In this document: one piece after another, positions 17,702-24,922 of the stretch
Numbering within the stretch: position 1 is the stretch's first letter
How the letters are laid out: every line of letters begins with the position of its first letter
Assembly: GCA_016462625.1 (NCBI GenBank)
Contig: JAEMSV010000016.1
Span: forward strand, 1-51,406
DNA length: 51,406 nucleotides
Reading direction: 5' to 3'
DNA from: Solirubrobacteraceae bacterium
Lineage (GTDB): Bacteria > Actinomycetota > Thermoleophilia > Solirubrobacterales > Solirubrobacteraceae
Program-made: the position numbers and the translations under genes
The notes under the pieces: generated by a model
What the model saw: only the letters and a program-made list of their open reading frames with translations
Database searches by the model: none
Told to the model about the DNA's origin: nothing

Positions 17702-18412
17702 TCAATCCCCGGCGGGTGGAAGCACGTCCCAGTCGGCATCATGCTCATCGAGCAGTGTCTCCAAGTCGGATTCGTCCATCGAATCCTCGTAGTCCTCGCG
17801 CAAGAGGTCTTCGATGAGCGTCCGAACGGCGGCGTCGAGCGTCGCTCCGTCTCGCGCAGCATCGAAGGCCCACAGCGTCGGCGCGTGAACCGACAAGGCT
17901 CCAGCGACCCTGTCAAAGCCAGACAGTTCCGCATGGGATCGCCCGAGGCGCGCGGCCGCGCCGCTCGCGGCTGCGACCCACCGCCCGACATTGCGAAGGT
18001 CTGAGTGGAGGCGAGGCGCTTCCGGGTCCGCGAAAGGGTGCATGATCGACCGCTCCGGCTGCGCGTGGACGAGTCGGTTCCGCTCTGTGAATAGCTCCTC
18101 CAGTGCTTCCAGTTCGGCCTCTCCGCTGGAGAACCACTCCTCGCCCTGGCCAAGTTTGGTCGCAAGGAAGTACTTCGAGCGGACCGGCATTCGAGACGCG
18201 GGGGCGTACTCGTCCTCCCCGAGCATGCGTATGAGGGCAACGTTGACGTACGCCTCTGCCGCAAACGCGCAGTACAGCGTCGCCGAGACCGACGGCGGCG
18301 GGAGCGGGAACGTCCGCGGAGTCGCCGCGCCTCGCGCGAGATGCAACGCAGAGGCGAGTAGATAGGCGTCAGCGTGATCGTGCCCGTACCAGACGGGTAG
18401 TGGCTTCGCCAT
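17702..18412 (-). CDS. HEPN-like hypothetical protein
   Basis: A 236-residue, mostly helical soluble protein. Residues 111-116 read RNRLVH, matching the RX4-6H signature of HEPN domains with the usual Asn after Arg, in the context LEELFTERNRLVH. HEPN proteins are often RNases in toxin-antitoxin, abortive-infection and other stress systems, but many are non-catalytic. No nucleotidyltransferase (MNT) antitoxin is next to it. The C-terminus is strongly acidic (DLLREDYEDSMDESDLETLL). The HEPN assignment rests on the motif and helix content only. Confidence 0.65.
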   Translation of the reverse strand: MAKPLPVWYGHDHADAYLLASALHLARGAATPRTFPLPPPSVSATLYCAFAAEAYVNVALIRMLGEDEYAPASRMPVRSKYFLATKLGQGEEWFSSGEAELEALEELFTERNRLVHAQPERSIMHPFADPEAPRLHSDLRNVGRWVAAASGAAARLGRSHAELSGFDRVAGALSVHAPTLWAFDAARDGATLDAAVRTLIEDLLREDYEDSMDESDLETLLDEHDADWDVLPPAGD

Positions 18413-18547
18413 CTCGCGAGCGTATCCCTCTTAGTGATTGGCGACTGGAGTTCCCCGATTCAGACCGCGCGACCCAGCGGGGGTGGGAGAGCGCGCCGGC
18501 CTGCTCGGGCTGAGCCTGTCCAACGATCACCGGCCGGGCGCAGGGGA

Positions 18548-18748
18548 AAGAACACGCCAGAGATACGGCCGCACGACTACCGGAACACCGCGGTGTCGTA
18601 CTTCATCGCCGCCAACCTGAAGTCAATGCACTGTGGCAGGTGAGGGGCACAGCTCCGTGGCGTTCACGATGAATCGCTACGGCCACCGTTGCCCCACCCG
18701 GGCGACGAGGCGCACGAGCTACGGACGCCTGCATGGACCGCGAGGCCG
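18548..18748 (+). pseudogene. Decayed tyrosine recombinase (phage-type integrase) C-terminus
   Basis: The catalytic half of an integrase is visible across shifted frames. One frame gives RPHDYRNTAVSYFIAANLKSM (18566-18628), matching the HxxR box that usually reads HDLRHTAVS. The next frame gives GHSSVAFTMNRYGHR (18645-18689), matching the GHxS motif and the nucleophilic Tyr. The first frame then returns with LPHPGDEAHELR. At least two frameshifts and a missing N-terminal part make it a relic. This nearly 350-base stretch between 18413 and 18759 has no intact gene, and I see nothing else in it. Confidence 0.7.
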
Positions 18749-18759
18749 ACGCGAGGTAG

Positions 18760-18933
18760 TTACACGCCAGCCCGTCGCGCCGGCCGCGCCCGCCCAGGCT
18801 TAATGGTGCGGCCAGTGTTGACGCGCTTCTCGACGCTCTTGCTGTAGTCCCGCACGCTGATCTCACCCTTGATAAGCCGGATGTACTCGCGCGACGGACC
18901 GGTAGGCGTGGAGCCTGACTTTTCCTCGGCCAT
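18760..18933 (-). CDS. Small basic protein, unknown function
   Basis: A 57-residue protein with the pattern SREYIRLIKGEISVRDYSKSV, then a Lys/Arg/Pro-rich tail (about 13 basic residues overall), which suggests binding to nucleic acid or an acidic partner. The start is set by GAGGGG eight bases before ATG 18933; an upstream in-frame start would waste that site. It lies 43 bases downstream of the GAF-domain gene on the same strand, so the two are probably one transcript. I do not recognise the family, but short proteins with this Lys-Gly-Glu-Ile/Tyr pattern occur in mobile elements. Confidence 0.6.
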   Translation of the reverse strand: MAEEKSGSTPTGPSREYIRLIKGEISVRDYSKSVEKRVNTGRTIKPGRARPARRAGV

Positions 18934-18976
18934 GTTTGCTCCCCTCAAAACGGTTCCAAGCTACCTACGGACGGTA

Positions 18977-19777
18977 CTACTCCCCTGAGTCGGACTCGTT
19001 GTCCTTGTTCATCATTGACCAGGCAACATCGAGAACCGAGCCCAGCAGCTTGAGATACGTAGCATCGGCGTCGGTAAACGCGTTGACGTAGGTCGAAACT
19101 GCGTTGAGCACAGCGACTACATCGCCGCCGACACTGACCGGAACCGACAGAAGCGACCCGTACTCGCGACCGTCACGAGCCTTCGGATGTGCCTGGAACC
19201 GGTGATCGTCCGCGACGTCGTTGCTCCATTGCAGATCGCCCGTGGTAAACGCCAGGCCAGCGAACGAGCCGTTGATGTCCAGGCTGAAGTTCTGCTCGCT
19301 TTCGAGGCTGTGACCGGCATTGAACTGCATCCAGAATTGCTGCTGGTCCGCGGTCGGGACAAGGATCGACAGACGGATTTCCTCGCCCGGGAGCTGCGTC
19401 AGCCGGTCGCGAGCAGGTTGCAGCACCCCGCGGTCGATGAAGTCCTTGTAGCTCACGTCGGGGATGTGCCCGGCAATGGCTTTCTGCAACGTCTGAAGTA
19501 CGTCGTATATGTGCGCGGCGTATGACCGATCCAACTCCACCTCCTGCTCCAGCGCAGCCAAGTAGTCGGCATCCGTACCACCGAGCAGGCGACCGATGAC
19601 AAATCCAGCGCCCATCACCAAAAGGAGGAGGGCGACGAACAACCATGCGGGAAGCGTCACATCGTCATCAGTTCTGCTCGCCGCGAAAATGACGATCGCG
19701 CCGACGACGATCACCAACCAGTTGCCGAGCGCGTTCTCAATCGCGCGCGCAGGAAGCTTCTTCAACCATTCGGCCAC
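18977..19777 (-). CDS. Membrane-anchored GAF-domain protein
   Basis: A 266-residue protein with two transmembrane helices near the N-terminus (about residues 19-33 and 43-62), a coiled linker, and a GAF-like domain from about residue 110 to 255. SLLSVPVSVGGDVVAVLNAVS is the typical GAF core strand pair. GAF domains bind small molecules such as cyclic nucleotides or haem; no output domain follows. An open frame runs to 20134, but it would cover most of the divergent HNH gene's N-terminus, so I use GTG 19777, whose product begins directly before the first membrane helix. Base composition is clearly less GC-rich than its neighbours. Confidence 0.65.
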   Translation of the reverse strand: MAEWLKKLPARAIENALGNWLVIVVGAIVIFAASRTDDDVTLPAWLFVALLLLVMGAGFVIGRLLGGTDADYLAALEQEVELDRSYAAHIYDVLQTLQKAIAGHIPDVSYKDFIDRGVLQPARDRLTQLPGEEIRLSILVPTADQQQFWMQFNAGHSLESEQNFSLDINGSFAGLAFTTGDLQWSNDVADDHRFQAHPKARDGREYGSLLSVPVSVGGDVVAVLNAVSTYVNAFTDADATYLKLLGSVLDVAWSMMNKDNESDSGE

Positions 19778-19861
19778 AGTGGGTCCGATCGTAGTCCGGC
19801 TTGCGGCGCTACCCTCGACCGCGGACGGAGCAAGTCCGATGGTCGCGCCAGCATTGCCGGC

Positions 19862-20608
19862 ATGACCGACCGGCCGAAGCATCAGCATGGCTGCCTCTTC
19901 TGTCGTCGGGTTGACGGAGGATTCCGTAGCCGCGAGCACATCTTCAGCGAGGCACTTGGAAACCATGAGTACGTCCTGCCGCCGGGCGTGGTCTGCGACC
20001 GCTGCAATAACGGTCCGCTCAGTCGCGCCGATGCGGCACTGATCAACTTCCCACCGATCACACTGCTGCGCGCTGAGCGCGGCTTGCCCACGAAGTCGGG
20101 GCAGCCCATCGTGTCCAAGTGGGGCAACGCGCACATCATGTATTCGGCACCCGGCGAACTGAACGTCTTGAACACGGGTAAGCGAGCCCTACGCGGAATG
20201 CCCACGGGCGGTGGCCCGGTTCCCCCCGACGGAGCAAAGATGGAGCTGAACACCGGGGGGCCGGTGACCACGGCGCGGGTGCGCAAGGTTGTGCAGTCGA
20301 TCTGGAAGTCGGCCCTTGAGTTCGTCTATTGGGACCACGGCGCCGAGGTCGCCTTTAACGAAGCCCTGGACCCCGCTCGCACTGCTGTTCTGGACGCTGC
20401 CCCGCCAGGCTGGGCGACACTGACCAAGACGACGACGCCGCATCAGAACGTCCAGCTTCAGTACGTGCCGACCATCGTGGATGGCGAGCAAGCACTGCCG
20501 ATTCGCATGGACGTGTTCGGCGTCGAGTTCCACACCGATCCCCTGCGACGTGACCACAGCAAGCTAGAGCTGACGCCGCCTTTCAGTGCGAACGTCTGGA
20601 AGTTCTAG
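19862..20608 (+). CDS. HNH-like zinc-ribbon protein, putative nuclease
   Basis: A 248-residue protein. The N-terminus has paired zinc-knuckle cysteines (C11-x2-C14 and C45-x2-C48) around SREHIFSEALGNHEYVLPPG and CDRCNN, a layout of HNH_5-type nucleases in which the His of REHIF and the Asn after CxxC form the active site. The remaining 180 residues have no recognised domain and may bind DNA. It starts 84 bases from the divergent GAF-domain gene and ends 131 bases before a tRNA gene. This setting beside an integrase relic suggests mobile-element cargo. Nuclease activity is inferred. Confidence 0.72.
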   Translation: MTDRPKHQHGCLFCRRVDGGFRSREHIFSEALGNHEYVLPPGVVCDRCNNGPLSRADAALINFPPITLLRAERGLPTKSGQPIVSKWGNAHIMYSAPGELNVLNTGKRALRGMPTGGGPVPPDGAKMELNTGGPVTTARVRKVVQSIWKSALEFVYWDHGAEVAFNEALDPARTAVLDAAPPGWATLTKTTTPHQNVQLQYVPTIVDGEQALPIRMDVFGVEFHTDPLRRDHSKLELTPPFSANVWKF

Positions 20609-20683
20609 CTCCGGCCGCGGTGCCAATCCGGTACCAACGCACACCCGAACCGACCGGTTCCCAGCGGCGCTGGGCGGCAACGC

Positions 20684-20710
20684 GGGGACTGACCGAATCG
20701 GCCAGTCCCC
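20684..20710. terminator. Hairpin between the tRNA-Ser and HNH gene ends
   Basis: GGGGACTG-A-CCG and CGG-C-CAGTCCCC form an 11-bp stem with one A/C mismatch and loop AAT. It lies 30 bases beyond the mature 3' end of the reverse-strand tRNA and 76 bases after the forward HNH gene. A two-way terminator is likely. Confidence 0.55.
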
Positions 20711-20739
20711 TAGTCACCGCGGGCAAATCGCCCGAAATA

Positions 20740-20829
20740 CGGAGGGGGAGAGATTCGAACTCTCGGTACGGGGGTTACCCGCACAACGGTTTTCGAGACC
20801 GCCCCGTTCAACCACTCCGGCACCCCTCC
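20740..20829 (-). tRNA. tRNA-Ser (anticodon CGA)
   Basis: The reverse strand folds into a 90-base class II tRNA. The acceptor stem GGAGGGG/CCCCTCC is perfect, the discriminator base is G, the anticodon loop TCTCGAAAA has anticodon CGA (reads UCG, serine), the long variable arm is present, and the T-loop is GTTCGAATC. The 3' CCA is not encoded (GTAT follows). A TATCGT box at 20869-20874 on the reverse strand could be its -10. The 3' end faces the accessory island, the usual side for element insertion. Confidence 0.95.
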
Positions 20830-20868
20830 AAGGCGCCCGGACCACCTTGGCCCGGCGGGCAGCGTCGT

Positions 20869-20874
20869 ACGATA
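20869..20874 (-). promoter_or_regulatory. Possible -10 box for tRNA-Ser
   Basis: On the reverse strand TATCGT fits the TANNNT -10 pattern, 39 bases before the tRNA 5' end, allowing a short precursor leader. No convincing -35 is visible. Confidence 0.3.
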
Positions 20875-21025
20875 GCGGCAGGGTCTGGACGCTCGCATGA
20901 CCTCCCGCACCGTGTTCTGGACGAATGGCCGACACGACAGGGGTCCATCGGAGGAGTACCTTCGATCAAGGCGAAGCACGGCCGGCACGGAACGCCGACC
21001 AACCGCCTCCCCCCACGGACGACCT

Positions 21026-21913
21026 GTGACGCTGCTCGCCACCATCCGCCTCTCCGCTCTCGCTGCGCTCGCAGCCCTGGCGGCCTCCGCTCCGCAGGCC
21101 CTCGCGGCCCCCGCGACCTGCGTCAGCGCGACCCCCGCCATCGTGAACCTCGCCGACGACCCCGCCGACGCGGAGCCCGGCGCCCCGGAGCTGACCGGCG
21201 TCCGCGCGACCGTCAACGCGGACTGCACCGTCAGCGTGCGGATGACGCTCGGCAACCGCGACGTGCTGCGCCCCGACGACGCGCTGCTGGTCTACCTCGA
21301 CACCGACGGCAATCCCACCACGGGCGCCAAGAGCTTCGCCGGCGCCGACCGCGGCGTCGGCCTCGTCGCCGACGAGGACGGGCCCGGCTACCTCGCGCTG
21401 CTCGGTCGCTGGGACACCGCCGCGGACGCCATCGACTTCGAGAACGCCACCGAGCTGGACATCAGCGCCGCCGGGTCCTACGGGTTCACCGCCGGGATCG
21501 ACGACCTGGGCGTGAAGGCCGGCAGCACGCTCGGCATCTCGATCGCGGCCCTCAGCGAGCCCGACGGCGAGATCGCGCTGGACTTCGCGCCGGACGACGA
21601 GGGCGGCGTCTTCCGCCTGCCCCTCGCGTTCACGACGACCGCCGACGCGCCCGGCTCGACGCCCGGGACGACGGGCACCACGCCGTCGCCCCGCGAGCAG
21701 GCCATCCGCCGGACCTGCCGCGTGCCCAAGCTCCGCGGACGGACGCCCGCCGCAGCCCGCAAGGCCCTGAAGGCCGCCGGCTGCCGCGTCGGCCGGACCC
21801 GCGGGCGCCACGGCACGGACGTCCGCAAGGGCCGCGTTGCCGGGACGCTCCCCGCCGCCGGCAAGCGCATCGCCGCGAGCCGCCCGGTCACGGTCTTGGT
21901 CTCTCGGGGCTGA
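21026..21913 (+). CDS. Secreted PASTA-domain protein
   Basis: A 295-residue exported protein. The signal peptide is near residues 1-26 (LSALAALAALAASAPQALA), followed by a beta-rich domain of about 190 residues with two cysteines, DTDGNPTTGAKSFAGADRG and other acidic turns. A Thr/Pro linker leads to a C-terminal PASTA unit from about residue 230, with VPKLRGRTPAAARKALKAAG and two cysteines bracketing it. PASTA units bind peptidoglycan or beta-lactam-like ligands in other proteins. The GTG start at 21026 begins the signal peptide; a longer frame from 20897 adds residues without coding character. Confidence 0.72.
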   Translation: MTLLATIRLSALAALAALAASAPQALAAPATCVSATPAIVNLADDPADAEPGAPELTGVRATVNADCTVSVRMTLGNRDVLRPDDALLVYLDTDGNPTTGAKSFAGADRGVGLVADEDGPGYLALLGRWDTAADAIDFENATELDISAAGSYGFTAGIDDLGVKAGSTLGISIAALSEPDGEIALDFAPDDEGGVFRLPLAFTTTADAPGSTPGTTGTTPSPREQAIRRTCRVPKLRGRTPAAARKALKAAGCRVGRTRGRHGTDVRKGRVAGTLPAAGKRIAASRPVTVLVSRG

Positions 21914-21920
21914 GAAGCAG

Positions 21921-21936
21921 CCCCGCCCGGGCGGGG
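21921..21936. terminator. Perfect palindrome between PASTA and tadA gene ends
   Basis: CCCCGCCCGGGCGGGG fills the 25-bp gap between two converging stop codons and can fold as CCCCGC/GCGGGG around CCGG on either strand. A bidirectional terminator is likely. Confidence 0.6.
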
Positions 21937-21938
21937 GA

Positions 21939-22412
21939 CTACTTCCCCCGCCGCGCGGCGAAGAACGCCCGCAGCAGCTCCGCGCACTCCTCCTGCAGCA
22001 GCCCGCCCACGACCTCGGGCCGGTGGTTCAGGCGCGGCTCATTCAGGACATCGAGCACGCTTCCTGCCGCTCCGGCCTTCGGGTCGGTCGTGCCGTAGAC
22101 GACCCGGGGCACCCGGCCCAGCACGATCGCGCCGGCGCACATCGCGCAGGGCTCGAGCGTCACGTAGAGAACAGATTCGAGTACCCGCCAGGACCCAACG
22201 GCGCGCGCCGCCTCCCGGAGCGCGAGGATCTCCGCATGGGCGGTCGGGTCCTCCCGCAGCTCACGCTCGTTGTGCCCCGCGCCGATCACCTCACCATTGC
22301 GAACCACCACCGCACCGATCGGCACGTCGTCGTGCTCCAGGGCACGCTCCGCCTCGCGGATCGCGAGCCGCATGAAGTGCTCATCGCGGGGAAAGAAGCG
22401 CGAAGCGGTCAC
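21939..22412 (-). CDS. tadA: tRNA adenosine(34) deaminase TadA
   Basis: A 157-residue zinc deaminase that converts adenosine-34 of tRNA-Arg(ACG) to inosine. The catalytic zinc set is H59-A60-E61 (TAHAEILAL) and P88-C89-A-M-C92 (LEPCAMCAGAI), with the substrate-side VPIGAVVV strand before them. Length is right for TadA from GTG 22412; an ATG at 22373 would remove the first helix. A longer open frame to 22898 would overlap the divergent protease and is rejected. It is separated from the protease start by 42 bases, so they likely share a promoter region. Confidence 0.92.
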   Translation of the reverse strand: MTASRFFPRDEHFMRLAIREAERALEHDDVPIGAVVVRNGEVIGAGHNERELREDPTAHAEILALREAARAVGSWRVLESVLYVTLEPCAMCAGAIVLGRVPRVVYGTTDPKAGAAGSVLDVLNEPRLNHRPEVVGGLLQEECAELLRAFFAARRGK

Positions 22413-22454
22413 GTCCAGGAACTTTCGCACGCCGCAGGGGTTTGCTTCAGCGTG

Positions 22455-23633
22455 ATGTCCCGTCTGCTCCGTGCGCTCGTCCCGGTTGTCGCCCTCCTGG
22501 CGACGGCCGTGCCTGCCGCGTCGGCCGCCGACGCGCCCGCCTACCGCGACGGCGTCCCGCTCGCGCACGTCACCGCCGCGAGCCCCCGTCAGGCGCCCGC
22601 TCCGCTCACCGAGCTCGTGCCCAACGACCCCGGCCGCGGGAACGGCTGGGAGGCGCTGCAGTGGAACTTCTCGGGGCCGTACGGCGTCAACGCCAAGCAG
22701 GCGTGGGCGAACGCCGCCAACGCGGGCGGCCGCGGCGGGCGTGGCGTGGTCGTCGCCGTCCTCGACACCGGCGTCGCGTACCGGACCGCAGGGCGCTTCC
22801 GCCAGTCGCCGGACTTCTCGAACGACGACTTCGTCGCGGGCTACGACTTCGTCGACGGCGACGAGCACCCCGACGACCACAACGGCCACGGGACCCATGT
22901 CGCGTCGACCGTCGGCGAGTCCACGAACAACGGCATCGGGCTCACCGGCCTGGCCTACGGCGCGCGGATCATGCCGGTGCGGGTCCTCGACTCCCTCGGC
23001 GAAGGCGACGCGCTGACCATCGCCAAGGGCGTGCGCTTCGCGACCCGCAACGGCGCGAGCGTCATCAACCTCTCGCTGGAGTTCGCCCCGGAGATCACGT
23101 CAGGCGAGATCCCCGAACTGCTCTCGGCGATCCGCGCGGCGCGCGACGCGGGCGTGCTCGTCGTCGGCGCCTCGGGCAACGAGGGCTATCGCACCGTCGC
23201 CTGGCCCGCCCGCGCCGAGAGCGTCTTCGCCGTCGGTGCCACCACCGAGCGCGGCTGCCTGTCGGAGTTCTCCAACGAGGGGCGCGGCCTGGACATCGTC
23301 GCGCCTGGAGGCGGGCAGGACGCAAGCACGACCGGCGAGGCCAACTGCACGCCCGCCAAGGTCGGGCGACCGATCTACCAGCTCACGTTCTCGGGCTCGG
23401 TGCGGACGTTCGGCCTGCCGAACACCTACGAGGGCACGTCCATGGCGGCCCCACACGTGTCGGCGGTCGCCGCGCTCGTCATCGCCTCGAAGGTGCTGGG
23501 CGCCAAGCCCACCGTCGCCCAGCTGGAGAGCCATCTGGAGCGCACCGCGCGCGACCTGGGCACCCCGGGCCGCGACACGAAGTACGGCTCCGGCCTGCTG
23601 GATGCAGCCGCCGCCACCGCGCCTAAGAACTAG
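22455..23633 (+). CDS. Secreted subtilisin-like serine protease (S8)
   Basis: Encodes 392 residues. A Sec signal peptide covers about residues 1-24; a short N-terminal segment precedes the S8 catalytic domain. The triad is visible as Asp104 (VLDTGVA), His145 (NGHGTHVAST) and Ser329 (EGTSMAAPHV), with the oxyanion Asn242 in ASGNEG. It ends with the final helix, without a C-terminal anchor or extra domain, so the enzyme should be released outside the cell. No I9 propeptide is clear, although residues 25-70 may serve. The stop is nine bases from that of the convergent uspA-like gene. Confidence 0.9.
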   Translation: MSRLLRALVPVVALLATAVPAASAADAPAYRDGVPLAHVTAASPRQAPAPLTELVPNDPGRGNGWEALQWNFSGPYGVNAKQAWANAANAGGRGGRGVVVAVLDTGVAYRTAGRFRQSPDFSNDDFVAGYDFVDGDEHPDDHNGHGTHVASTVGESTNNGIGLTGLAYGARIMPVRVLDSLGEGDALTIAKGVRFATRNGASVINLSLEFAPEITSGEIPELLSAIRAARDAGVLVVGASGNEGYRTVAWPARAESVFAVGATTERGCLSEFSNEGRGLDIVAPGGGQDASTTGEANCTPAKVGRPIYQLTFSGSVRTFGLPNTYEGTSMAAPHVSAVAALVIASKVLGAKPTVAQLESHLERTARDLGTPGRDTKYGSGLLDAAAATAPKN

Positions 23634-23642
23634 AGGCGTGCA

Positions 23643-24086
23643 TCATGTGGTGCGGATGATCAGCACCGAGCAGGGGGCGTGATGACTGACCTTGTTGGGC
23701 ACGGAGCCCAGGAGGAAGCGCTTGGCACCCGTCATGCCCTTGTTCCCCACGACGATGAGGTCCGCGCCGATCTCCTCGGCGACGTCGAGGATCGCGTCCG
23801 CCGGGTCGCCCTGGCGCGCGTAGGTGCGCACGTCGACCCCGAGCGCGCGGACGCTGTCCGCGGCCGCTTCGAGGGTCGCGTCGACATCCTCGCGCGGGTT
23901 GACCATCCACTGGAGGTCACCCGGCGCCACCTTCGACTCCTCGCGCAATCGCGCCTGCGAGATGGGCTCGTACGCACTGACCAGCTCGATGGACGCGCCC
24001 AGGGGCGCAGCCAGCTCAGCGGCCTGACGCACTGCTTCGGTGGCCGTCTCCGACCCGTCCGTACCCACGACAATCGCCTTGAACAT
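23643..24086 (-). CDS. Universal stress protein (UspA family)
   Basis: A 147-residue single Usp domain. It starts with KAIVVGTDGSETATEAV and ends with VVGNKGMTGAKRFLLGSV and NKVSHHAPCSVLII, the ATP-binding G2xG9xG(S/N) signature, so it belongs to the nucleotide-binding class. Such proteins modulate survival under stress, although the partner is unknown. It is divergent from the CpsB-type phosphatase gene with 59 bases between them and an 8-bp inverted repeat in that gap. Confidence 0.9.
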   Translation of the reverse strand: MFKAIVVGTDGSETATEAVRQAAELAAPLGASIELVSAYEPISQARLREESKVAPGDLQWMVNPREDVDATLEAAADSVRALGVDVRTYARQGDPADAILDVAEEIGADLIVVGNKGMTGAKRFLLGSVPNKVSHHAPCSVLIIRTT

Positions 24087-24098
24087 TCACGTACCCCC

Positions 24099-24135
24099 GA
24101 TGGCGCCCAGGAACTTCCCAGCAATGCGCGCCATC
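24099..24135. promoter_or_regulatory. Inverted repeat in the uspA/phosphatase divergent gap
   Basis: GATGGCGC (24099-24106) and GCGCCATC (24128-24135) are exact reverse complements with a 21-base spacer, centred between two divergent starts. It may be a regulator site; the wide spacing makes this uncertain. Confidence 0.3.
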
Positions 24136-24145
24136 ATATCCCCGA

Positions 24146-24922
24146 GTGATCGACCTCCATTGCCACCTCCTCCCGGGGATCGATGACGGCCCCACGGCGA
24201 TGGACCAGTCCGTCGCGATGGCCCGCGCGTTCGCCGACGCAGGGGTCGAACGGGCCGTCGTCACCCCCCACGTCAGCTGGGACTACCCGCACGTGAACGC
24301 CGCCGGCATCCACGCCGCGGTCGAGGAGCTGTCCGCCGAGCTGGCCCGTGCCGAGGTCCCGCTGCAGATCCTGCCCGGCGCCGAGGTGGCGCTCTCGCGC
24401 GCGGGCGACCTTCCCGAGGAGGAGCTCGACGCGCTGACGCTGGCGGACGCCGGCTGGCTGCTGGTCGAGCCGCCGTTCACCCCGCAGATCACCGGGATCG
24501 AGGCCGTCCTGGACTCGCTGCTCCTCCGCGGCAAGCGGCTGCTCCTCGCGCACCCGGAGCGCTCCCCGGCCCTCGCAAAGGACCCCGAGCGGCTGCGCCC
24601 CTACGTCGACGCGGGGATGCTCTGCCAGATCACCGCGAGCTCGCTCAGCGGCGCCTTCGGCCGCGACGTGCAGCGCGCCGGCCGGCGGATGATCTCGTCG
24701 GGCCTCGCGCACGTCGTGTCCTCCGACGCCCACAACACCGATCGCCGGCCCCCGGGGATGCAGGAGGGCGTGGCGACGCTGCAGGATCCCGAGCTCGCCG
24801 ACTGGCTCACGCGAGGCGTCCCTGCCGCGCTCATCGGCGGAACCCCGATTCCGTACCGGCCGGAACGGGAAGAAGAGTCCCGTGGCGGCCTCCTGACCCG
24901 GTTGCGCGGCCGACGACGATGA
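24146..24922 (+). CDS. CpsB/CapC-type protein tyrosine phosphatase (PHP fold)
   Basis: A 258-residue PHP-fold enzyme. Metal ligands are clear in IDLHCHLLPGIDDGP at the N-terminus, VTPHVSWDYPH near residue 40, LAHPERS near residue 133, and VSSDAHNTDRRPP near residue 190. CpsB/YwqE-type enzymes dephosphorylate the tyrosine kinases that control capsule and exopolysaccharide synthesis. It opens the polysaccharide block and overlaps the next glycosyltransferase gene by four bases (ATGA). No partner Wzc/BY-kinase gene lies in the window. The GTG start at 24146 is fixed by the family N-terminus. Confidence 0.85.
   Translation: MIDLHCHLLPGIDDGPTAMDQSVAMARAFADAGVERAVVTPHVSWDYPHVNAAGIHAAVEELSAELARAEVPLQILPGAEVALSRAGDLPEEELDALTLADAGWLLVEPPFTPQITGIEAVLDSLLLRGKRLLLAHPERSPALAKDPERLRPYVDAGMLCQITASSLSGAFGRDVQRAGRRMISSGLAHVVSSDAHNTDRRPPGMQEGVATLQDPELADWLTRGVPAALIGGTPIPYRPEREEESRGGLLTRLRGRRR

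Noticed and set aside
17602..18264. Upstream extension of the 137-residue Cys-cluster protein
   Set aside because: The added residues are Arg/Ser-rich and overlap the better-supported HEPN-like gene.
19778..20134. N-terminal extension of the GAF-domain protein
   Set aside because: It covers the start of the divergent HNH-like gene and loses membrane-protein character; the start is taken as 19777.
20740..20829. Direct repeat of the tRNA-Ser 3' end as an attachment site at the left border
   Set aside because: I searched the 17.6-18.8 kb area by eye for a copy of the 3' part and found no convincing match, so island borders are not called.
21837..22454. Long N-terminal extension of the subtilisin-like protease
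   Set aside because: It overlaps tadA on the other strand and places the signal peptide internally; ATG 22455 gives a proper signal peptide at the N-terminus.
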